Assembly (NCBI GenBank): GCA_016783445.1
Contig: JADHWO010000005.1
Coordinates: forward strand, 1-64,000
Origin: Candidatus Aminicenantota bacterium
GTDB taxonomy: Bacteria; Acidobacteriota; Aminicenantia; Aminicenantales; Aminicenantaceae
Direction: 5' to 3'
DNA: 64,000 bases
Program-made: the position numbers and the translations under genes
In this document: in pieces, positions 25,867 to 35,145 of the stretch
Position numbering within the stretch: position 1 is the first letter of the stretch
Layout of the letters: every line of letters begins with the position of its first letter
Notes under the pieces: model-generated
Told to the model about the DNA's origin: nothing
The model's input: the letters and a program-made list of their open reading frames with translations, nothing else
Database searches by the model: none

Positions 25867-26897
25867 TGGTAAGCCTCGAAGACCTCAAAAAAGAAGCTAA
25901 ACAAATATTAAAGGAAAATAAAGTCAAATACATCATCGGCTATAAAAAAAGCACCAACGGCCTGATGCCTGTCCCTGCCTTTATAAAAGAGCCTGAAGAA
26001 GTTGAGAAACTCGTCTGGGATCCAACATGCGTGTTTAACCTTACCCGTTATCTTGTTGATGAAAAAAGAAGGAAAACCAAGGAAAAGGAACCGGATGAAA
26101 GACCGGTGGGACTTGTGGTTAAAGGATGCGACAGCCGAGCCATTAATATATTGCTTCAGGAAAAATTCATAAACCGGGAGGATGTATACCTTCTAGGAGT
26201 TTCCTGTGAAAACACCGGAGTTCTTGACGAGAAAAAACTGACAAAAAAAATAAAAGGCGAAAAAGTTAAAAAAGTTGAATTTGACGAAAAGGATAATTTT
26301 ATAATTACCACTCAGGAAGGAAAAACCAAAATCCCTGCCAAAGAGATACTTGCAAACAGATGCCTTGAATGCAAGGCAAATTTTCCTGTTATTTATGATG
26401 TTCTTCTTGGAGAAAAAGCAAAACGGAGCATAGATAATCCTTTTGAATCTATAGAAAAAATTGAGTCCTTATCTACGGAAGAACGATGGACATTCTGGAA
26501 AAAGCAGCTCGATAAATGCATCCGCTGCTATGCCTGCCGCTCTGTATGCCCGATGTGCTACTGCGACGAATGCGTCGCAGATACAATAAGCTTTGCTGTA
26601 ACTGCTGACACAACCGCAGAGGAAAAGGCACAAAAAATCAAATGGGTGGAAAAATCGCCTGTCTCTTCAGAAAATTTTATCTACCATATGGTTAGAGCCA
26701 TTCATCTTGCTGGCCGCTGTATTGACTGCGGAGAATGCGAACGAGCCTGTCCTCTGGATATCCCTCTCCGGTTCTTGAATAGAAAATTAGAAAAAGAGGC
26801 CAAGGAACTTTTTGGCTTTGAAGCTGGCTTTGACCCAGACCAACCTTCTTTAATTTCTTGCTTTAAAGATGAAGACCCGGAAGATTTTATCAGGTGA
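25866..26897 (+). CDS. Flx-type iron-sulfur subunit with 4Fe-4S dicluster (FrhB-like N-terminus)
   Basis: A 343-residue protein. The first 200 residues resemble coenzyme-F420-hydrogenase-beta-like proteins (VGLVVKGCDSRAINILLQEKF, then CLECKAN), and the rest has two cluster motifs, CIRCYACRSVCPMC and CIDCGECERACPLD. Proteins of this build are encoded beside FlxA in flx-hdr operons and are taken to relay electrons. Which of FlxB or FlxC it corresponds to is not decided here. Starts at the last base of the previous stop. Confidence 0.8.
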   Translation: MVSLEDLKKEAKQILKENKVKYIIGYKKSTNGLMPVPAFIKEPEEVEKLVWDPTCVFNLTRYLVDEKRRKTKEKEPDERPVGLVVKGCDSRAINILLQEKFINREDVYLLGVSCENTGVLDEKKLTKKIKGEKVKKVEFDEKDNFIITTQEGKTKIPAKEILANRCLECKANFPVIYDVLLGEKAKRSIDNPFESIEKIESLSTEERWTFWKKQLDKCIRCYACRSVCPMCYCDECVADTISFAVTADTTAEEKAQKIKWVEKSPVSSENFIYHMVRAIHLAGRCIDCGECERACPLDIPLRFLNRKLEKEAKELFGFEAGFDPDQPSLISCFKDEDPEDFIR

Positions 26898-26901
26898 GAC
26901 G

Positions 26902-27942
26902 ATGCAAAAGGTACTGACAAAAAAATCCCTCCCACAATGGGTGAAGAAGCTTTTGTCTTATACAATATATACTCCGGTTGAGGAAGACGATCACTGGAAC
27001 TTTGTTGCCACCGATAATCCAGAGGATATAAACCTGGATTATCCCCTCACCACCCTCTCTCCAAAAAAAATTATCTTTCCCCAGAGAGAGATCTTTTTAG
27101 AATTTTGCGATTCAACCGAAGGAAACCCTGAAGTCAAAGAGGTTCTCCCTGCAGAAAAGTCAGCGGTTATCTTTGGTGTGAGACCGTGTGATGCAAAAGC
27201 TCTTACTTTTACAGATAAAGTCTTTGGCGGCGATTTTAAAGATATCTACTACTGGAAAAGAAGAAATCAAACAACACTGGTTGGAATCTCTTGTAATACC
27301 CCTCCTTACACGAATTGCTTCTGTGTCTCCGTTAATGGCTCTCCATATTCCAAGGAGGGCCTGGATATTTTATTGACGGATTTGGGTGATAAATATTTTG
27401 TCGAAACCTATACAAAAAAGGGAGAGAAGCTCCTCAATCTCGCAAAGGGCCTATTTAAGAGCCCAACAGCTAAGGACAAGAAGGATTTAGAAAAAATCCG
27501 GATAGACTCCAAGAAAAAAATCAAACGGCAAATTAAAAACATAAAAAAAATTCCGCCCAAACTTAAAGAAATGTTCGATTCGCCATTCTGGGACGAAGAA
27601 TCTATGAGCTGCCTGCGATGCGGTATTTGCACTTATCTCTGCCCAACATGTCATTGCTTTGATATAAATGACGAAATTACCTCTTCCTCTCCAATCAAAG
27701 GGAAAAGGATAAGGACATGGGATACCTGTCAGTTCCCAGATTTCACCATGCATTCTTCAGGGCACAATCCCAGGCCGGACAAAGCCTCCCGTTTGCGCCA
27801 GAGAATCCTTCATAAATTTTTATATTTTGTCGACAGGTACCAGAATTATCAATGTACAGGCTGTGGAAGATGTATTTCGTTATGTCCGGTAGGCATAGAT
27901 CTTTTAGAAGTTCTCGATAAGGTGAGAGATTATGGATCCTAA
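26902..27942 (+). CDS. Flx/AsrA-like 4Fe-4S dicluster protein
   Basis: A 346-residue iron-sulfur protein similar to anaerobic sulfite reductase subunit A and sulfhydrogenase beta subunits: GVRPCDAKALTFTDKVFGGDF, then ISCNTPPYTNCFCVS, CLRCGICTYLCPTCHCFDI and, at the end, CTGCGRCISLCPVGIDLLE. It is the partner of the flavoprotein that follows and overlaps it by 11 bases. ATG at 26902 is used because a GGTGAG ribosome site precedes it and it begins after the previous stop; the frame is open further upstream. A central region rich in lysine (about 165-215) is not conserved in my recollection. Confidence 0.83.
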   Translation: MQKVLTKKSLPQWVKKLLSYTIYTPVEEDDHWNFVATDNPEDINLDYPLTTLSPKKIIFPQREIFLEFCDSTEGNPEVKEVLPAEKSAVIFGVRPCDAKALTFTDKVFGGDFKDIYYWKRRNQTTLVGISCNTPPYTNCFCVSVNGSPYSKEGLDILLTDLGDKYFVETYTKKGEKLLNLAKGLFKSPTAKDKKDLEKIRIDSKKKIKRQIKNIKKIPPKLKEMFDSPFWDEESMSCLRCGICTYLCPTCHCFDINDEITSSSPIKGKRIRTWDTCQFPDFTMHSSGHNPRPDKASRLRQRILHKFLYFVDRYQNYQCTGCGRCISLCPVGIDLLEVLDKVRDYGS

Positions 27943-28756
27943 TACATATATTCCAAAACTGGCCAAAATAACCCATATCAAGGAAGAAGTCGGCGGCGCC
28001 AGGCCCATCAAAACATTTCGGACTCAATTTTTTGAGAATAATAATTTTTCATTTAAATGCGGACAGTGTGCTATGCTCTCTGTGTTTGGAAAAGGGGAAT
28101 CGATGATTTCTATCTCATCTACCCCGCTTATTAAAGACTACCTTCAATTCAGCATCTTAAAAATGGGAAGGGTTACATCGTCCCTCCACGAAAAACAAGT
28201 CGAGGATATTATTGGAATCAGGGGACCTTACGGAAATGGTTTCCCTGTAGAGAAGTGGAAAAGAAAAAACCTTATCTTTATCGGCGGGGGGATTGGCTTA
28301 GCTCCAATCTGGTCTGTCCTCAACACAGCGCTGGGTAAAAGAGAAGATTATGGAGACCTCACACTGATATACGGAGCCAGAACTTCTAAAGACCTGGTTT
28401 TCAAAGAAGAGCTGGAAGAACTTAGAAAAAAAATGACAGTCCATCTTTCCGTGGATGTTGAGGAGCCTGACTGGAAAGAATTCGTCGGGTTTGTTCCTCA
28501 GAATGTTCTGGATAAAAAGCCCTCTCCCAAAAATGCTATAGCTGTCACATGTGGTCCTCCTATCATGATCAAATTTGTCATTAAAGCTCTTGAAGACCTC
28601 GGATTTAAGGATGAACAGATTTATACTACTGTTGAGAACAAGATGAAATGCGGTGTCGGGAAATGCGGAAAATGTAACATAGGCATACACTATGTATGTC
28701 AAGATGGTCCTGTCTATTCATGGGCCGAACTAAAAAAACTGCCCCAGGAATATTAA
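27932..28756 (+). CDS. FlxA/AsrB-like FAD- and NAD(P)-binding oxidoreductase
   Basis: A 274-residue ferredoxin-reductase-type protein: an FAD domain (first 100 residues, GMALSVFG region with ISISSTP), an NAD(P) domain beginning LIFIGGGIGLAPIWSVL, and a C-terminal [2Fe-2S] motif CGVGKCGKCNIG near residues 240-252 followed by CQDG. It is the expected NAD(P)H entry point of an Flx-Hdr system and is also close to AsrB and sulfhydrogenase gamma. No cytochrome or hydrogenase gene accompanies it, which supports NAD(P)H as the donor or acceptor. Confidence 0.87.
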   Translation: MDPNTYIPKLAKITHIKEEVGGARPIKTFRTQFFENNNFSFKCGQCAMLSVFGKGESMISISSTPLIKDYLQFSILKMGRVTSSLHEKQVEDIIGIRGPYGNGFPVEKWKRKNLIFIGGGIGLAPIWSVLNTALGKREDYGDLTLIYGARTSKDLVFKEELEELRKKMTVHLSVDVEEPDWKEFVGFVPQNVLDKKPSPKNAIAVTCGPPIMIKFVIKALEDLGFKDEQIYTTVENKMKCGVGKCGKCNIGIHYVCQDGPVYSWAELKKLPQEY

Positions 28757-28771
28757 TAAGGAGATATCTCG

Positions 28772-29500
28772 ATGGCAACAAAAAAACCAGCCAAAAAGAA
28801 GCCCGCAAAACAAACCAAAGCCAAAGCCACTGAAAAAACTGCAACTGTATTCATCATGGGAAAAGCCCATAAAGTGCCTGCTGATGCAACAATAATGGGC
28901 GCTATAGAGTATGCTGGCTATCAGATAAAAAGAGGCGCAGGATGCCGCGAAGGCTTCTGTGGAGCCTGTGCCACTGTGTATCGTCTGCCTGGTGATTACA
29001 AAATTTATACCGGACTTGCCTGTACAACGCTCGTTGAAGAAGGGATGTGGCTTTCTCAGCTTCCTGCTATCCCTGACCAAAAACCTATTTACAACCTCAA
29101 CAAGCTGGAGCCAAATGTCTCGACTTTTCAAAAGCTTTTTCCTGAACTTTTCCGGTGTGTTGCTTGCAACACCTGCACCAAGGCCTGCCCTCAAGATTTA
29201 GAGGTTATGGACTATATCCAGGCTGCCATAAGAGGAGACATTGAAAAGGTCATGGACCTTTCTTTTGACTGCCTTAGCTGTGGTCTATGCGCCATCCGGT
29301 GCCCGGCAGAAATTGTTCAATACAACGTTGGACTACTCGCAAAAAGACTATACGGAAAATACCTGTCTAAGGAAAGTAAACAACTAAAAAAGAGGATAAA
29401 AGAGGTTAAAAGACATAAATACGATAAAGAATACAAAGAATTCAAAAAAATGAAAAAAGAAGAATTAAAAAAGAAATACTATGAAAGAGACCTCGAATAA
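28772..29500 (+). CDS. Fumarate-reductase-type iron-sulfur subunit (SdhB/TfrB-like)
   Basis: A 242-residue protein with a Lys/Ala/Pro-rich N-terminal tail of about 25 residues, a plant-type [2Fe-2S] domain (CREGFCGACATVYRL with the last cysteine in GLACTTL), and two cluster motifs, CVACNTCTKACPQD and CLSCGLCAIRCPAE. The domain order is that of SdhB/FrdB and the N-terminal half of TfrB; it lacks the CCG module found in full TfrB, which in this locus is supplied by HdrB. A charged Lys/Glu tail ends the protein. It is 15 bases after the FAD oxidoreductase and 68 before the flavoprotein. Confidence 0.85.
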   Translation: MATKKPAKKKPAKQTKAKATEKTATVFIMGKAHKVPADATIMGAIEYAGYQIKRGAGCREGFCGACATVYRLPGDYKIYTGLACTTLVEEGMWLSQLPAIPDQKPIYNLNKLEPNVSTFQKLFPELFRCVACNTCTKACPQDLEVMDYIQAAIRGDIEKVMDLSFDCLSCGLCAIRCPAEIVQYNVGLLAKRLYGKYLSKESKQLKKRIKEVKRHKYDKEYKEFKKMKKEELKKKYYERDLE

Positions 29501-29568
29501 AAAAAGGATTAATCATAAAGAAACATGATAAATAAAAGTGTTGCTCGTAATATAATAAGGAGAGTCAG

Positions 29569-31236
29569 ATGTACCCAGAAAGTATGAGACCATCACTCGA
29601 AAAAGTTATTCAAACCCGGAATAAAAGGTTTGAGCTCGCTAAGTCAGGAAAACCTGTTTTCCCTCCCATGAGCGCAGAAGAAAGGGAGGAAGTTCTTAAT
29701 GAATTTCATCCCGACTATAAGCCTGATTCAAGGCGCAAAATCCGTTTAGGTCCGAATAAAGGAGAAAACCTTACTACAGAAGTGACAGACATGCTGGAAT
29801 CCCATTCAAGAATTAAACCTGAACTCTTCGATTTAACCCGTCCTGACTATGAGACAGACATCTTGATAATTGGTGGAGGCGGTGCAGGTTGTGCAGCAGC
29901 TATCATTGCCATGGAAAATGGAGCAAAATCAATCATTTCCACTAAACTGCGCCTTGGTGATGCCAATTCCATGATGTCACAGGGAGGTATGCAGGCAGCC
30001 GTTCCTGAGAAAGACTCCCCTGCTTGTCACTATTTGGATGCTATTGGCGGGGGTCACTTTGACAATAAACCCGATCTTGTTCGTGCCCTCACTGAAGATG
30101 GCCCTGATGTTGTCAAGTGGTTAGAAGACTTGGGTGTCGTCTGGGATAAACTGGAAGACGGCTCATTACAAGTCCTTCATGGAGGAGGGACATCAAGAAA
30201 AAGAATGCATTCCTGCAGGGATTATACAGGTGCAATTATAATGCGGACGTTAATGGATAAAGTAAGAAATAATCCTGACAAAATCAGCATACTCGAATTT
30301 ATGCCTATAGTCGAACTCATCCTGGACAACAAGGGTCGATGTGCAGGAGGAGTCCTTTATAATCTTGAAACAGAAGAATATTTTACTGTTAAAGCCAGAG
30401 CAACAATTATCGCTACAGGAGGATACGGGCGATTACACATAAGAGGATATGACACAACAAATCATTACGGTGCCACCGGCGACGGCCTCGTTATTGCCTA
30501 TCGTGCCGGTGCAAAGCTCCTTTTTATGGATTCTGTTCAATATCATCCTACTGGTTCTGTCTTCCCTGAACAGATTGCAGGATTCCTGATTACTGAAAAG
30601 ATAAGAGGAGCTGGCGGGCAGCCTCTCAATAAACAAGGAAAACTTTTTGTCTTTCCTCGTGAGCCAAGGGATGTTGAGAGTTCAGCCTTCATCAAAGAAT
30701 GTCTTGAGAGACATAACGGCATCAAAACCCCCAGCGGCCGCCTTGGAGTTTGGCTTGATTCTCCCCTTATTGAAATGATTCAGGGAGAAGGCTACATCAA
30801 CAAGCAATTTCCTGCCATGCATCGCCAATTTATCCGCTACGGAATCGACATAACTAAAGAACCCATGCTTGTCTATCCTTCCCTTCACTACCAGAACGGC
30901 GGTGTAGAGATAAACGAAAAATGTGAAACCAACATTCCTGGACTGTATGTGGCTGGAGAAGCTTCAGGCGGAGTGCACGGTCGTAATCGGCTTATGGGAA
31001 ATTCTGTTCTGGATTATAATGTTTTTGGACGTCGTGCCGGAATATATGCTGCTCAACATACCAAGTCTGCTAAGCTCGGAACATTAACATTAGAACATAT
31101 CCGAAATTTTGAGAATGAATTAAAAAAAGCAAGAGTTAAAACAGACCTCATTACACCTATCCTGCTGCCTTCATATACCCCAGAAGATGTTAGAAAGCGC
31201 CAAGTGACTGCTCACTATGAAGGAACACTACGGTAG
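29569..31236 (+). CDS. Fumarate reductase/succinate dehydrogenase-type flavoprotein
   Basis: A 555-residue FAD flavoprotein. After an unusual 95-residue N-terminal extension the FAD site appears (DILIIGGGGAGCAAAI, near residue 99), then MMSQGGMQAAV, HGGGTSRKRMHS in place of the usual HSFGR-type loop, QYHPTGSVFP, TEKIRGAGGQPL and GLYVAGEASGGVHGRNRLMGNS. These are SdhA/FrdA active-site landmarks, so succinate/fumarate chemistry is likely; adenylylsulfate reductase or aspartate oxidase are less likely. No membrane anchor subunit is next to it, so the enzyme is probably soluble and linked to the Flx-Hdr genes. Good ribosome site GGAGAG. Confidence 0.86.
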   Translation: MYPESMRPSLEKVIQTRNKRFELAKSGKPVFPPMSAEEREEVLNEFHPDYKPDSRRKIRLGPNKGENLTTEVTDMLESHSRIKPELFDLTRPDYETDILIIGGGGAGCAAAIIAMENGAKSIISTKLRLGDANSMMSQGGMQAAVPEKDSPACHYLDAIGGGHFDNKPDLVRALTEDGPDVVKWLEDLGVVWDKLEDGSLQVLHGGGTSRKRMHSCRDYTGAIIMRTLMDKVRNNPDKISILEFMPIVELILDNKGRCAGGVLYNLETEEYFTVKARATIIATGGYGRLHIRGYDTTNHYGATGDGLVIAYRAGAKLLFMDSVQYHPTGSVFPEQIAGFLITEKIRGAGGQPLNKQGKLFVFPREPRDVESSAFIKECLERHNGIKTPSGRLGVWLDSPLIEMIQGEGYINKQFPAMHRQFIRYGIDITKEPMLVYPSLHYQNGGVEINEKCETNIPGLYVAGEASGGVHGRNRLMGNSVLDYNVFGRRAGIYAAQHTKSAKLGTLTLEHIRNFENELKKARVKTDLITPILLPSYTPEDVRKRQVTAHYEGTLR

Positions 31237-31313
31237 CCAGCACTTTTCCGAAACGCCCAGCCTGACCAATACTATTATCTACTTTCACCCATAAGAAATG
31301 CTTGCATTTTCTT

Positions 31314-31341
31314 TTGACTTTTTGAACAAATTTGATATAGT
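31314..31341 (+). promoter_or_regulatory. Predicted sigma-70-type promoter for the PilZ gene
   Basis: TTGACT (31314-31319), a 16-base spacer and TATAGT (31336-31341) lie in the 281-base gap after the redox locus. The leader to the ATG at 31518 would be about 170 bases, without a recognised structure. Confidence 0.55.
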
Positions 31342-31517
31342 GTAAACGCGATTTATATTAAGGGTGAGGGTGTTTTTCACTTCTGCTCATGGAAAGACAA
31401 CATATTTTCTTAGAGGTACATTCACAAGAAACAGAAAATAAAGAGGGCGAGAATTTAAGCCTCATTTTCCCACAGCTCAATTTTAACGCTGTTGAGAAAT
31501 TAAAAAGGAGGCCATGA

Positions 31518-31961
31518 ATGGAATATAAGGGGCAAGAAAGAAGAGAATGTAACCGGTTTAAGATTCCCGGCGCAGCAGTAAACTACTCGTTAAAAAAGAG
31601 TTCCTCCTCAACAAAAAAAGAGAACGAAGAAACGAATTGGGAAGAAGAATTTTGTCCTGTTCTAGACATGAGTTGCGGGGGACTCAGATTTCAGGCAAAA
31701 AAGCCTCTTGAAATTAATTCTGAGATGACAGTGAAAATATCCATTCCTGGCGAACACCTCCCTCTAACCCTTAATGGACAGGTTCGATGGCTGTCTTATG
31801 ATAATGATAAAAATATTTATCAAGTCGGGATCGGATTTAATCCTTATGGAGAAAAAGAAGGCCAGAATTATCCCGGTCTTATGGTAAAAATCCTTGCGTT
31901 AGAACAAAAATTTTCAACTCCAGGCAAATCTGATACTGAGAAATTTGAAATCGAAGGCTGA
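31518..31961 (+). CDS. PilZ domain protein
   Basis: A 147-residue single PilZ domain: the arginine motif QERRECNRFKIPG near residues 6-18 and DMSCGGLRFQ near 52-61 match RxxxR and (D/N)xSxxG, the cyclic di-GMP contacts. The beta-barrel continues with the strand MTVKISIPGEHLPLTLNGQVRWLS. A c-di-GMP effector role is likely; the target is unknown. An AAGGAGG ribosome site precedes the ATG. It is convergent with glyS. Confidence 0.88.
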   Translation: MEYKGQERRECNRFKIPGAAVNYSLKKSSSSTKKENEETNWEEEFCPVLDMSCGGLRFQAKKPLEINSEMTVKISIPGEHLPLTLNGQVRWLSYDNDKNIYQVGIGFNPYGEKEGQNYPGLMVKILALEQKFSTPGKSDTEKFEIEG

Positions 31962-32086
31962 CAGTTAATCAGCAGTCCTGCCTAAGATCTTAAACACTAA
32001 GCTCGCAGATAAACTTCTTCAAACCAATACACTTTCGGGATTCTTTGCCTATTCGGCAGTGAAAGACAGACTATTATTGTGGATTA

Positions 32087-34165
32087 TTAATCAGTTTGAT
32101 TTTCGCCTTCTACAACTACCTTCGAGTAATCTGCGACTTGACTTAAAAGCTTGCTAATAGCCTGGAGGAGAGCAAGCCGATTTCTCCTGATTCTCTTCTC
32201 ATCAGTCATCACAAGCACATTGTCAAAAAAACTATTTATTGACGATTTTATCCTGAAAATAATTCTTTGAGCCTGGGAAAAATCCCCCTTGGAAATCAAA
32301 GGAAGAACATTATTGTTTATAATACTATAAGTTGTATAAAGTTCCCTTTCTTCTTTTTCAACCAGCAGTTCTGAATTAATTTTATATAAAGGTTGGTCCC
32401 GCAGAATATTGTTTACTCTCTTGTAGATGAGTATTAAAGGTTCAAAATGCGCGCTTTCCTTAAGGTTATCCAGCGCCTTCACCCTGAGGGAAGAATAATA
32501 GATGTTATCAATACCCGTTGAAATGGCAGCATTGATCAAGTCGTAACGATATCCCTGCCTCTCATAAATGTAACGAAGCCGGTTTAAAAAGAATTCCAAA
32601 CAATAACTTTTAACTAAATCAACTGGCTCCCGAAGCTTCTCTCCGTAAACTGCCAGCACTTTATCTAAAAGACGCGAAAAAGAGAAGTGAAGTTTTTTAT
32701 CAAGGATTATTTTGCAAATACCATGAGCATTTCGACGTAAACCAAAGGGATCTTTAGAACTTGTCACTTTAACACCGACTCCTATTACACCTACAATAGA
32801 GTCCAGTTTATCAGCTATTGACAGAATGGACCCGGATATTAAGGACGGAGATTCATCATCAAGGCTTAAGGGTAAATAATGTTCATAGACTGCTTTCCAA
32901 ACCGGAACAGGATGCCCTTCTCCCCTGGCATAAAGCCCTCCTACTTTTCCCTGTAAAGAGGGAAACTCTCTTACCATCTCTGTAAGTAAATCAACCTTTG
33001 ATATTTCTGCTGCTTGAATAACCTGTTTTTTTATCTTTTTAGCATCGATTTTGTCAGCCAGGTAAGAAACGATTTTCTTAAGTCTCTGGGATTTATCTTC
33101 ATAGCTCCCCAGCTTCTCCTGAAAGATAATTTTGTCCAGGCCTTTCGCTCTTTTTTTTAAGGTAATTATTTGATCTTGTTTCCAGAAAAATTTGGCATCC
33201 TCCAGCCGGGCTTTAAGCACCCGCTCGTTCCCTTTTCTAATAAGTCCCTTAGGGTCCTGATAAGCGTCTGCCACTCCTAAAAATTTTGGCATTTGCTTTC
33301 TGTCTTTAACAATAGAGAACACTTTCTGGCCTTCTCTCATGGCCGTACTAAGGATTTCCAGAGGTAATTCCAGGTAATCTTCCGGAAAAGAGCCTAGAAA
33401 AACATAAGGACATTCAACGTCATAGACAAGTTTCTCAAAGAGGTCCTCATCCGGATGTCGTTTAGCCTCAAGAGGAGCTAATTCTCTTTCCATCTGATTT
33501 AAAATCACCTTTCGTCTCTTTTCCTGATCGATGACGACATACATTTCTTCAAGGGCAGCTTTATACTCGCAGAACGATTTCACTCTGATTTTTTTGGGGA
33601 AATATATCTTATGACCTGTAGTTGAATCCCCTGCCAAAACTCCGTTGACTGAAAAAGAAAGCGGTTTCCCGTCAAAACAACAGAGAATATTCTTTATAGG
33701 GCGGGAAAACCTAAATGAACTTTCCCCCCATCTCATCATTTTCGGAAAGGAAAGGGAAGAAATAATTTGAGGAAGAATTTTAGAGAGAATATTTTGAGTG
33801 GGTTTTCCTTTTTCGACTTTTCTTAATCCCAGATACTCTCCTCGTTCAGTTTTTAAAATCTCAAGCTCGCTGGTTTTTACTCTCTGAGACTTAGCAAATC
33901 CCTTCGCTGCAGGTGATGGAGACCCATCTGCTCCATAGGCAACAGCTTTAGGTGGGCCGACAATTCTCTCTTCTCTGTCCTTTTGAGCTGCAGCAAATTC
34001 GCCAACAACAATCAATCGACGGCAGGTTCCATAGGTCTCAATTTTCTTTGCATCAACATCCTGAGCAGAAAGTTCTTCTTTAAATTTTTCCTTCAGCTGC
34101 AGAAGAGCTGTCTTCACATGTGTGGGAGGCATCTCTTCGGAGTTTATTTCCAAGATAAATTCCAT
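32087..34165 (-). CDS. glyS: Glycyl-tRNA synthetase beta subunit
   Basis: A 692-residue beta subunit of the bacterial alpha2beta2 glycyl-tRNA synthetase, which charges tRNA-Gly. Beta-subunit landmarks include the N-terminal LEINSEEMPPTHV, GPPKAVAYGADGSPSPAAKGFAKSQ, LLTEMVREFPSLQGKVGG and the C-terminal DALR-like anticodon-binding segment. It starts on the last base of glyQ, so both subunits are coupled. Last gene of the minus-strand glycine locus. Confidence 0.96.
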   Translation of the reverse strand: MEFILEINSEEMPPTHVKTALLQLKEKFKEELSAQDVDAKKIETYGTCRRLIVVGEFAAAQKDREERIVGPPKAVAYGADGSPSPAAKGFAKSQRVKTSELEILKTERGEYLGLRKVEKGKPTQNILSKILPQIISSLSFPKMMRWGESSFRFSRPIKNILCCFDGKPLSFSVNGVLAGDSTTGHKIYFPKKIRVKSFCEYKAALEEMYVVIDQEKRRKVILNQMERELAPLEAKRHPDEDLFEKLVYDVECPYVFLGSFPEDYLELPLEILSTAMREGQKVFSIVKDRKQMPKFLGVADAYQDPKGLIRKGNERVLKARLEDAKFFWKQDQIITLKKRAKGLDKIIFQEKLGSYEDKSQRLKKIVSYLADKIDAKKIKKQVIQAAEISKVDLLTEMVREFPSLQGKVGGLYARGEGHPVPVWKAVYEHYLPLSLDDESPSLISGSILSIADKLDSIVGVIGVGVKVTSSKDPFGLRRNAHGICKIILDKKLHFSFSRLLDKVLAVYGEKLREPVDLVKSYCLEFFLNRLRYIYERQGYRYDLINAAISTGIDNIYYSSLRVKALDNLKESAHFEPLILIYKRVNNILRDQPLYKINSELLVEKEERELYTTYSIINNNVLPLISKGDFSQAQRIIFRIKSSINSFFDNVLVMTDEKRIRRNRLALLQAISKLLSQVADYSKVVVEGENQTD

Positions 34166-35013
34166 CAGGATGAATCCTCTCTGGCTGTGTATTTTTGGGC
34201 GATCTGACTGGCCATGCTTCTTATCTGGGCAATCATCTTGACTCTCTCCGTAACACTTATTGCCCCTCTGGAATCAAGAAGATTAAAGTAATGTGAACAC
34301 TTCAAGCACATATCATATGCTGGAAGAAGCAAACCTTTATCGACAAGCTGTTGGGCTTCTTCCTCATTCGAAAGGAATGAAGCCCTGAGCCTCTTTATAT
34401 TTGCATGGTTAAAATTATATTCTGAGAATTCTTTCTCCTCAGAAAATCTTAAATCCTTATAGTTGACATCTTCTGACCAGTTGAGGTCATAGATGTTATC
34501 TTTCTCTTCAAGAAACATTTCTAACCTCTCCAGACCGTATGTTAATTCAACCGGCACAGGAGACAGGTCAATCCCACCAGCCTGCTGGAAATAAGTGAAT
34601 TGAGTGATTTCCAGCCCATCCAGTAAGACCTGCCAGCCTACACCCCAGGCTCCAATAGAGGGAGACTCCCAATCATCTTCGTCAAAACGAATATCATGCT
34701 CCTGTAGTTTGATACCCAATGAAGCAAGACTCTTAATATAGATCTGCTGAATATCCAGAGGGGATGGCTTTAATATAACCTGGTACTGGAAATGCTTCTG
34801 GACTCTGTGAGGATTTTCTCCATATCGACCATCTGTTGGCCTTCTTGATGGTTGAACATAAGCAACCTTCCATGGCCTTTTATCAAGAACTCTGAAAAAC
34901 GTATCAGGAGTCATTGTCCCCGCACCAACCTCAAGGTCATAAGGTTGGGCAAGATAGCATCCCTGGTCTGCCCAGAACTTCTGGAGATTCATGATAAGGT
35001 TTTGTAAACTCAT
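34165..35013 (-). CDS. glyQ: Glycyl-tRNA synthetase alpha subunit
   Basis: Alpha subunit, about 282 residues from the ATG at 35013. It begins MSLQNLIMNLQKFWADQGC, which is the usual GlyQ start, and has QPYDLEVGAGTMTP, PSRRPTDGRYGENPHRVQ, and the class II core. The frame is open to 35049, but those bases lie in a palindromic repeat array, so the downstream ATG is preferred. It follows gcvPB at 35146 by about 130 bases filled by the repeats. Confidence 0.95.
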   Translation of the reverse strand: MSLQNLIMNLQKFWADQGCYLAQPYDLEVGAGTMTPDTFFRVLDKRPWKVAYVQPSRRPTDGRYGENPHRVQKHFQYQVILKPSPLDIQQIYIKSLASLGIKLQEHDIRFDEDDWESPSIGAWGVGWQVLLDGLEITQFTYFQQAGGIDLSPVPVELTYGLERLEMFLEEKDNIYDLNWSEDVNYKDLRFSEEKEFSEYNFNHANIKRLRASFLSNEEEAQQLVDKGLLLPAYDMCLKCSHYFNLLDSRGAISVTERVKMIAQIRSMASQIAQKYTAREDSS

Positions 35014-35020
35014 TTTATAA

Positions 35021-35125
35021 TCTGTAGGGGTTTGATTTATCAAACTCACCTTCTAGTCTGTAGGGGTTTGATTTATCAAACCCATCTTTCATAATTTGTA
35101 GGGGCTTGATTCATCAAGCCCGTCT
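35021..35125. repeat. Palindromic repeat array A (three units)
   Basis: Three units of about 30 bases, starting near 35021, 35057 and 35096, each TGTAGGGG followed by an inverted repeat: GGGTTTGATTTATCAAAC, the same with a full CCC, and GGGCTTGATTCATCAAGCCC. The last stem differs from the first two by paired changes that preserve pairing. The array lies between gcvPB and glyQ. It resembles REP elements that can form mRNA hairpins. Confidence 0.8.
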
Positions 35126-35145
35126 CCATTTATTTGACTGCGCAT

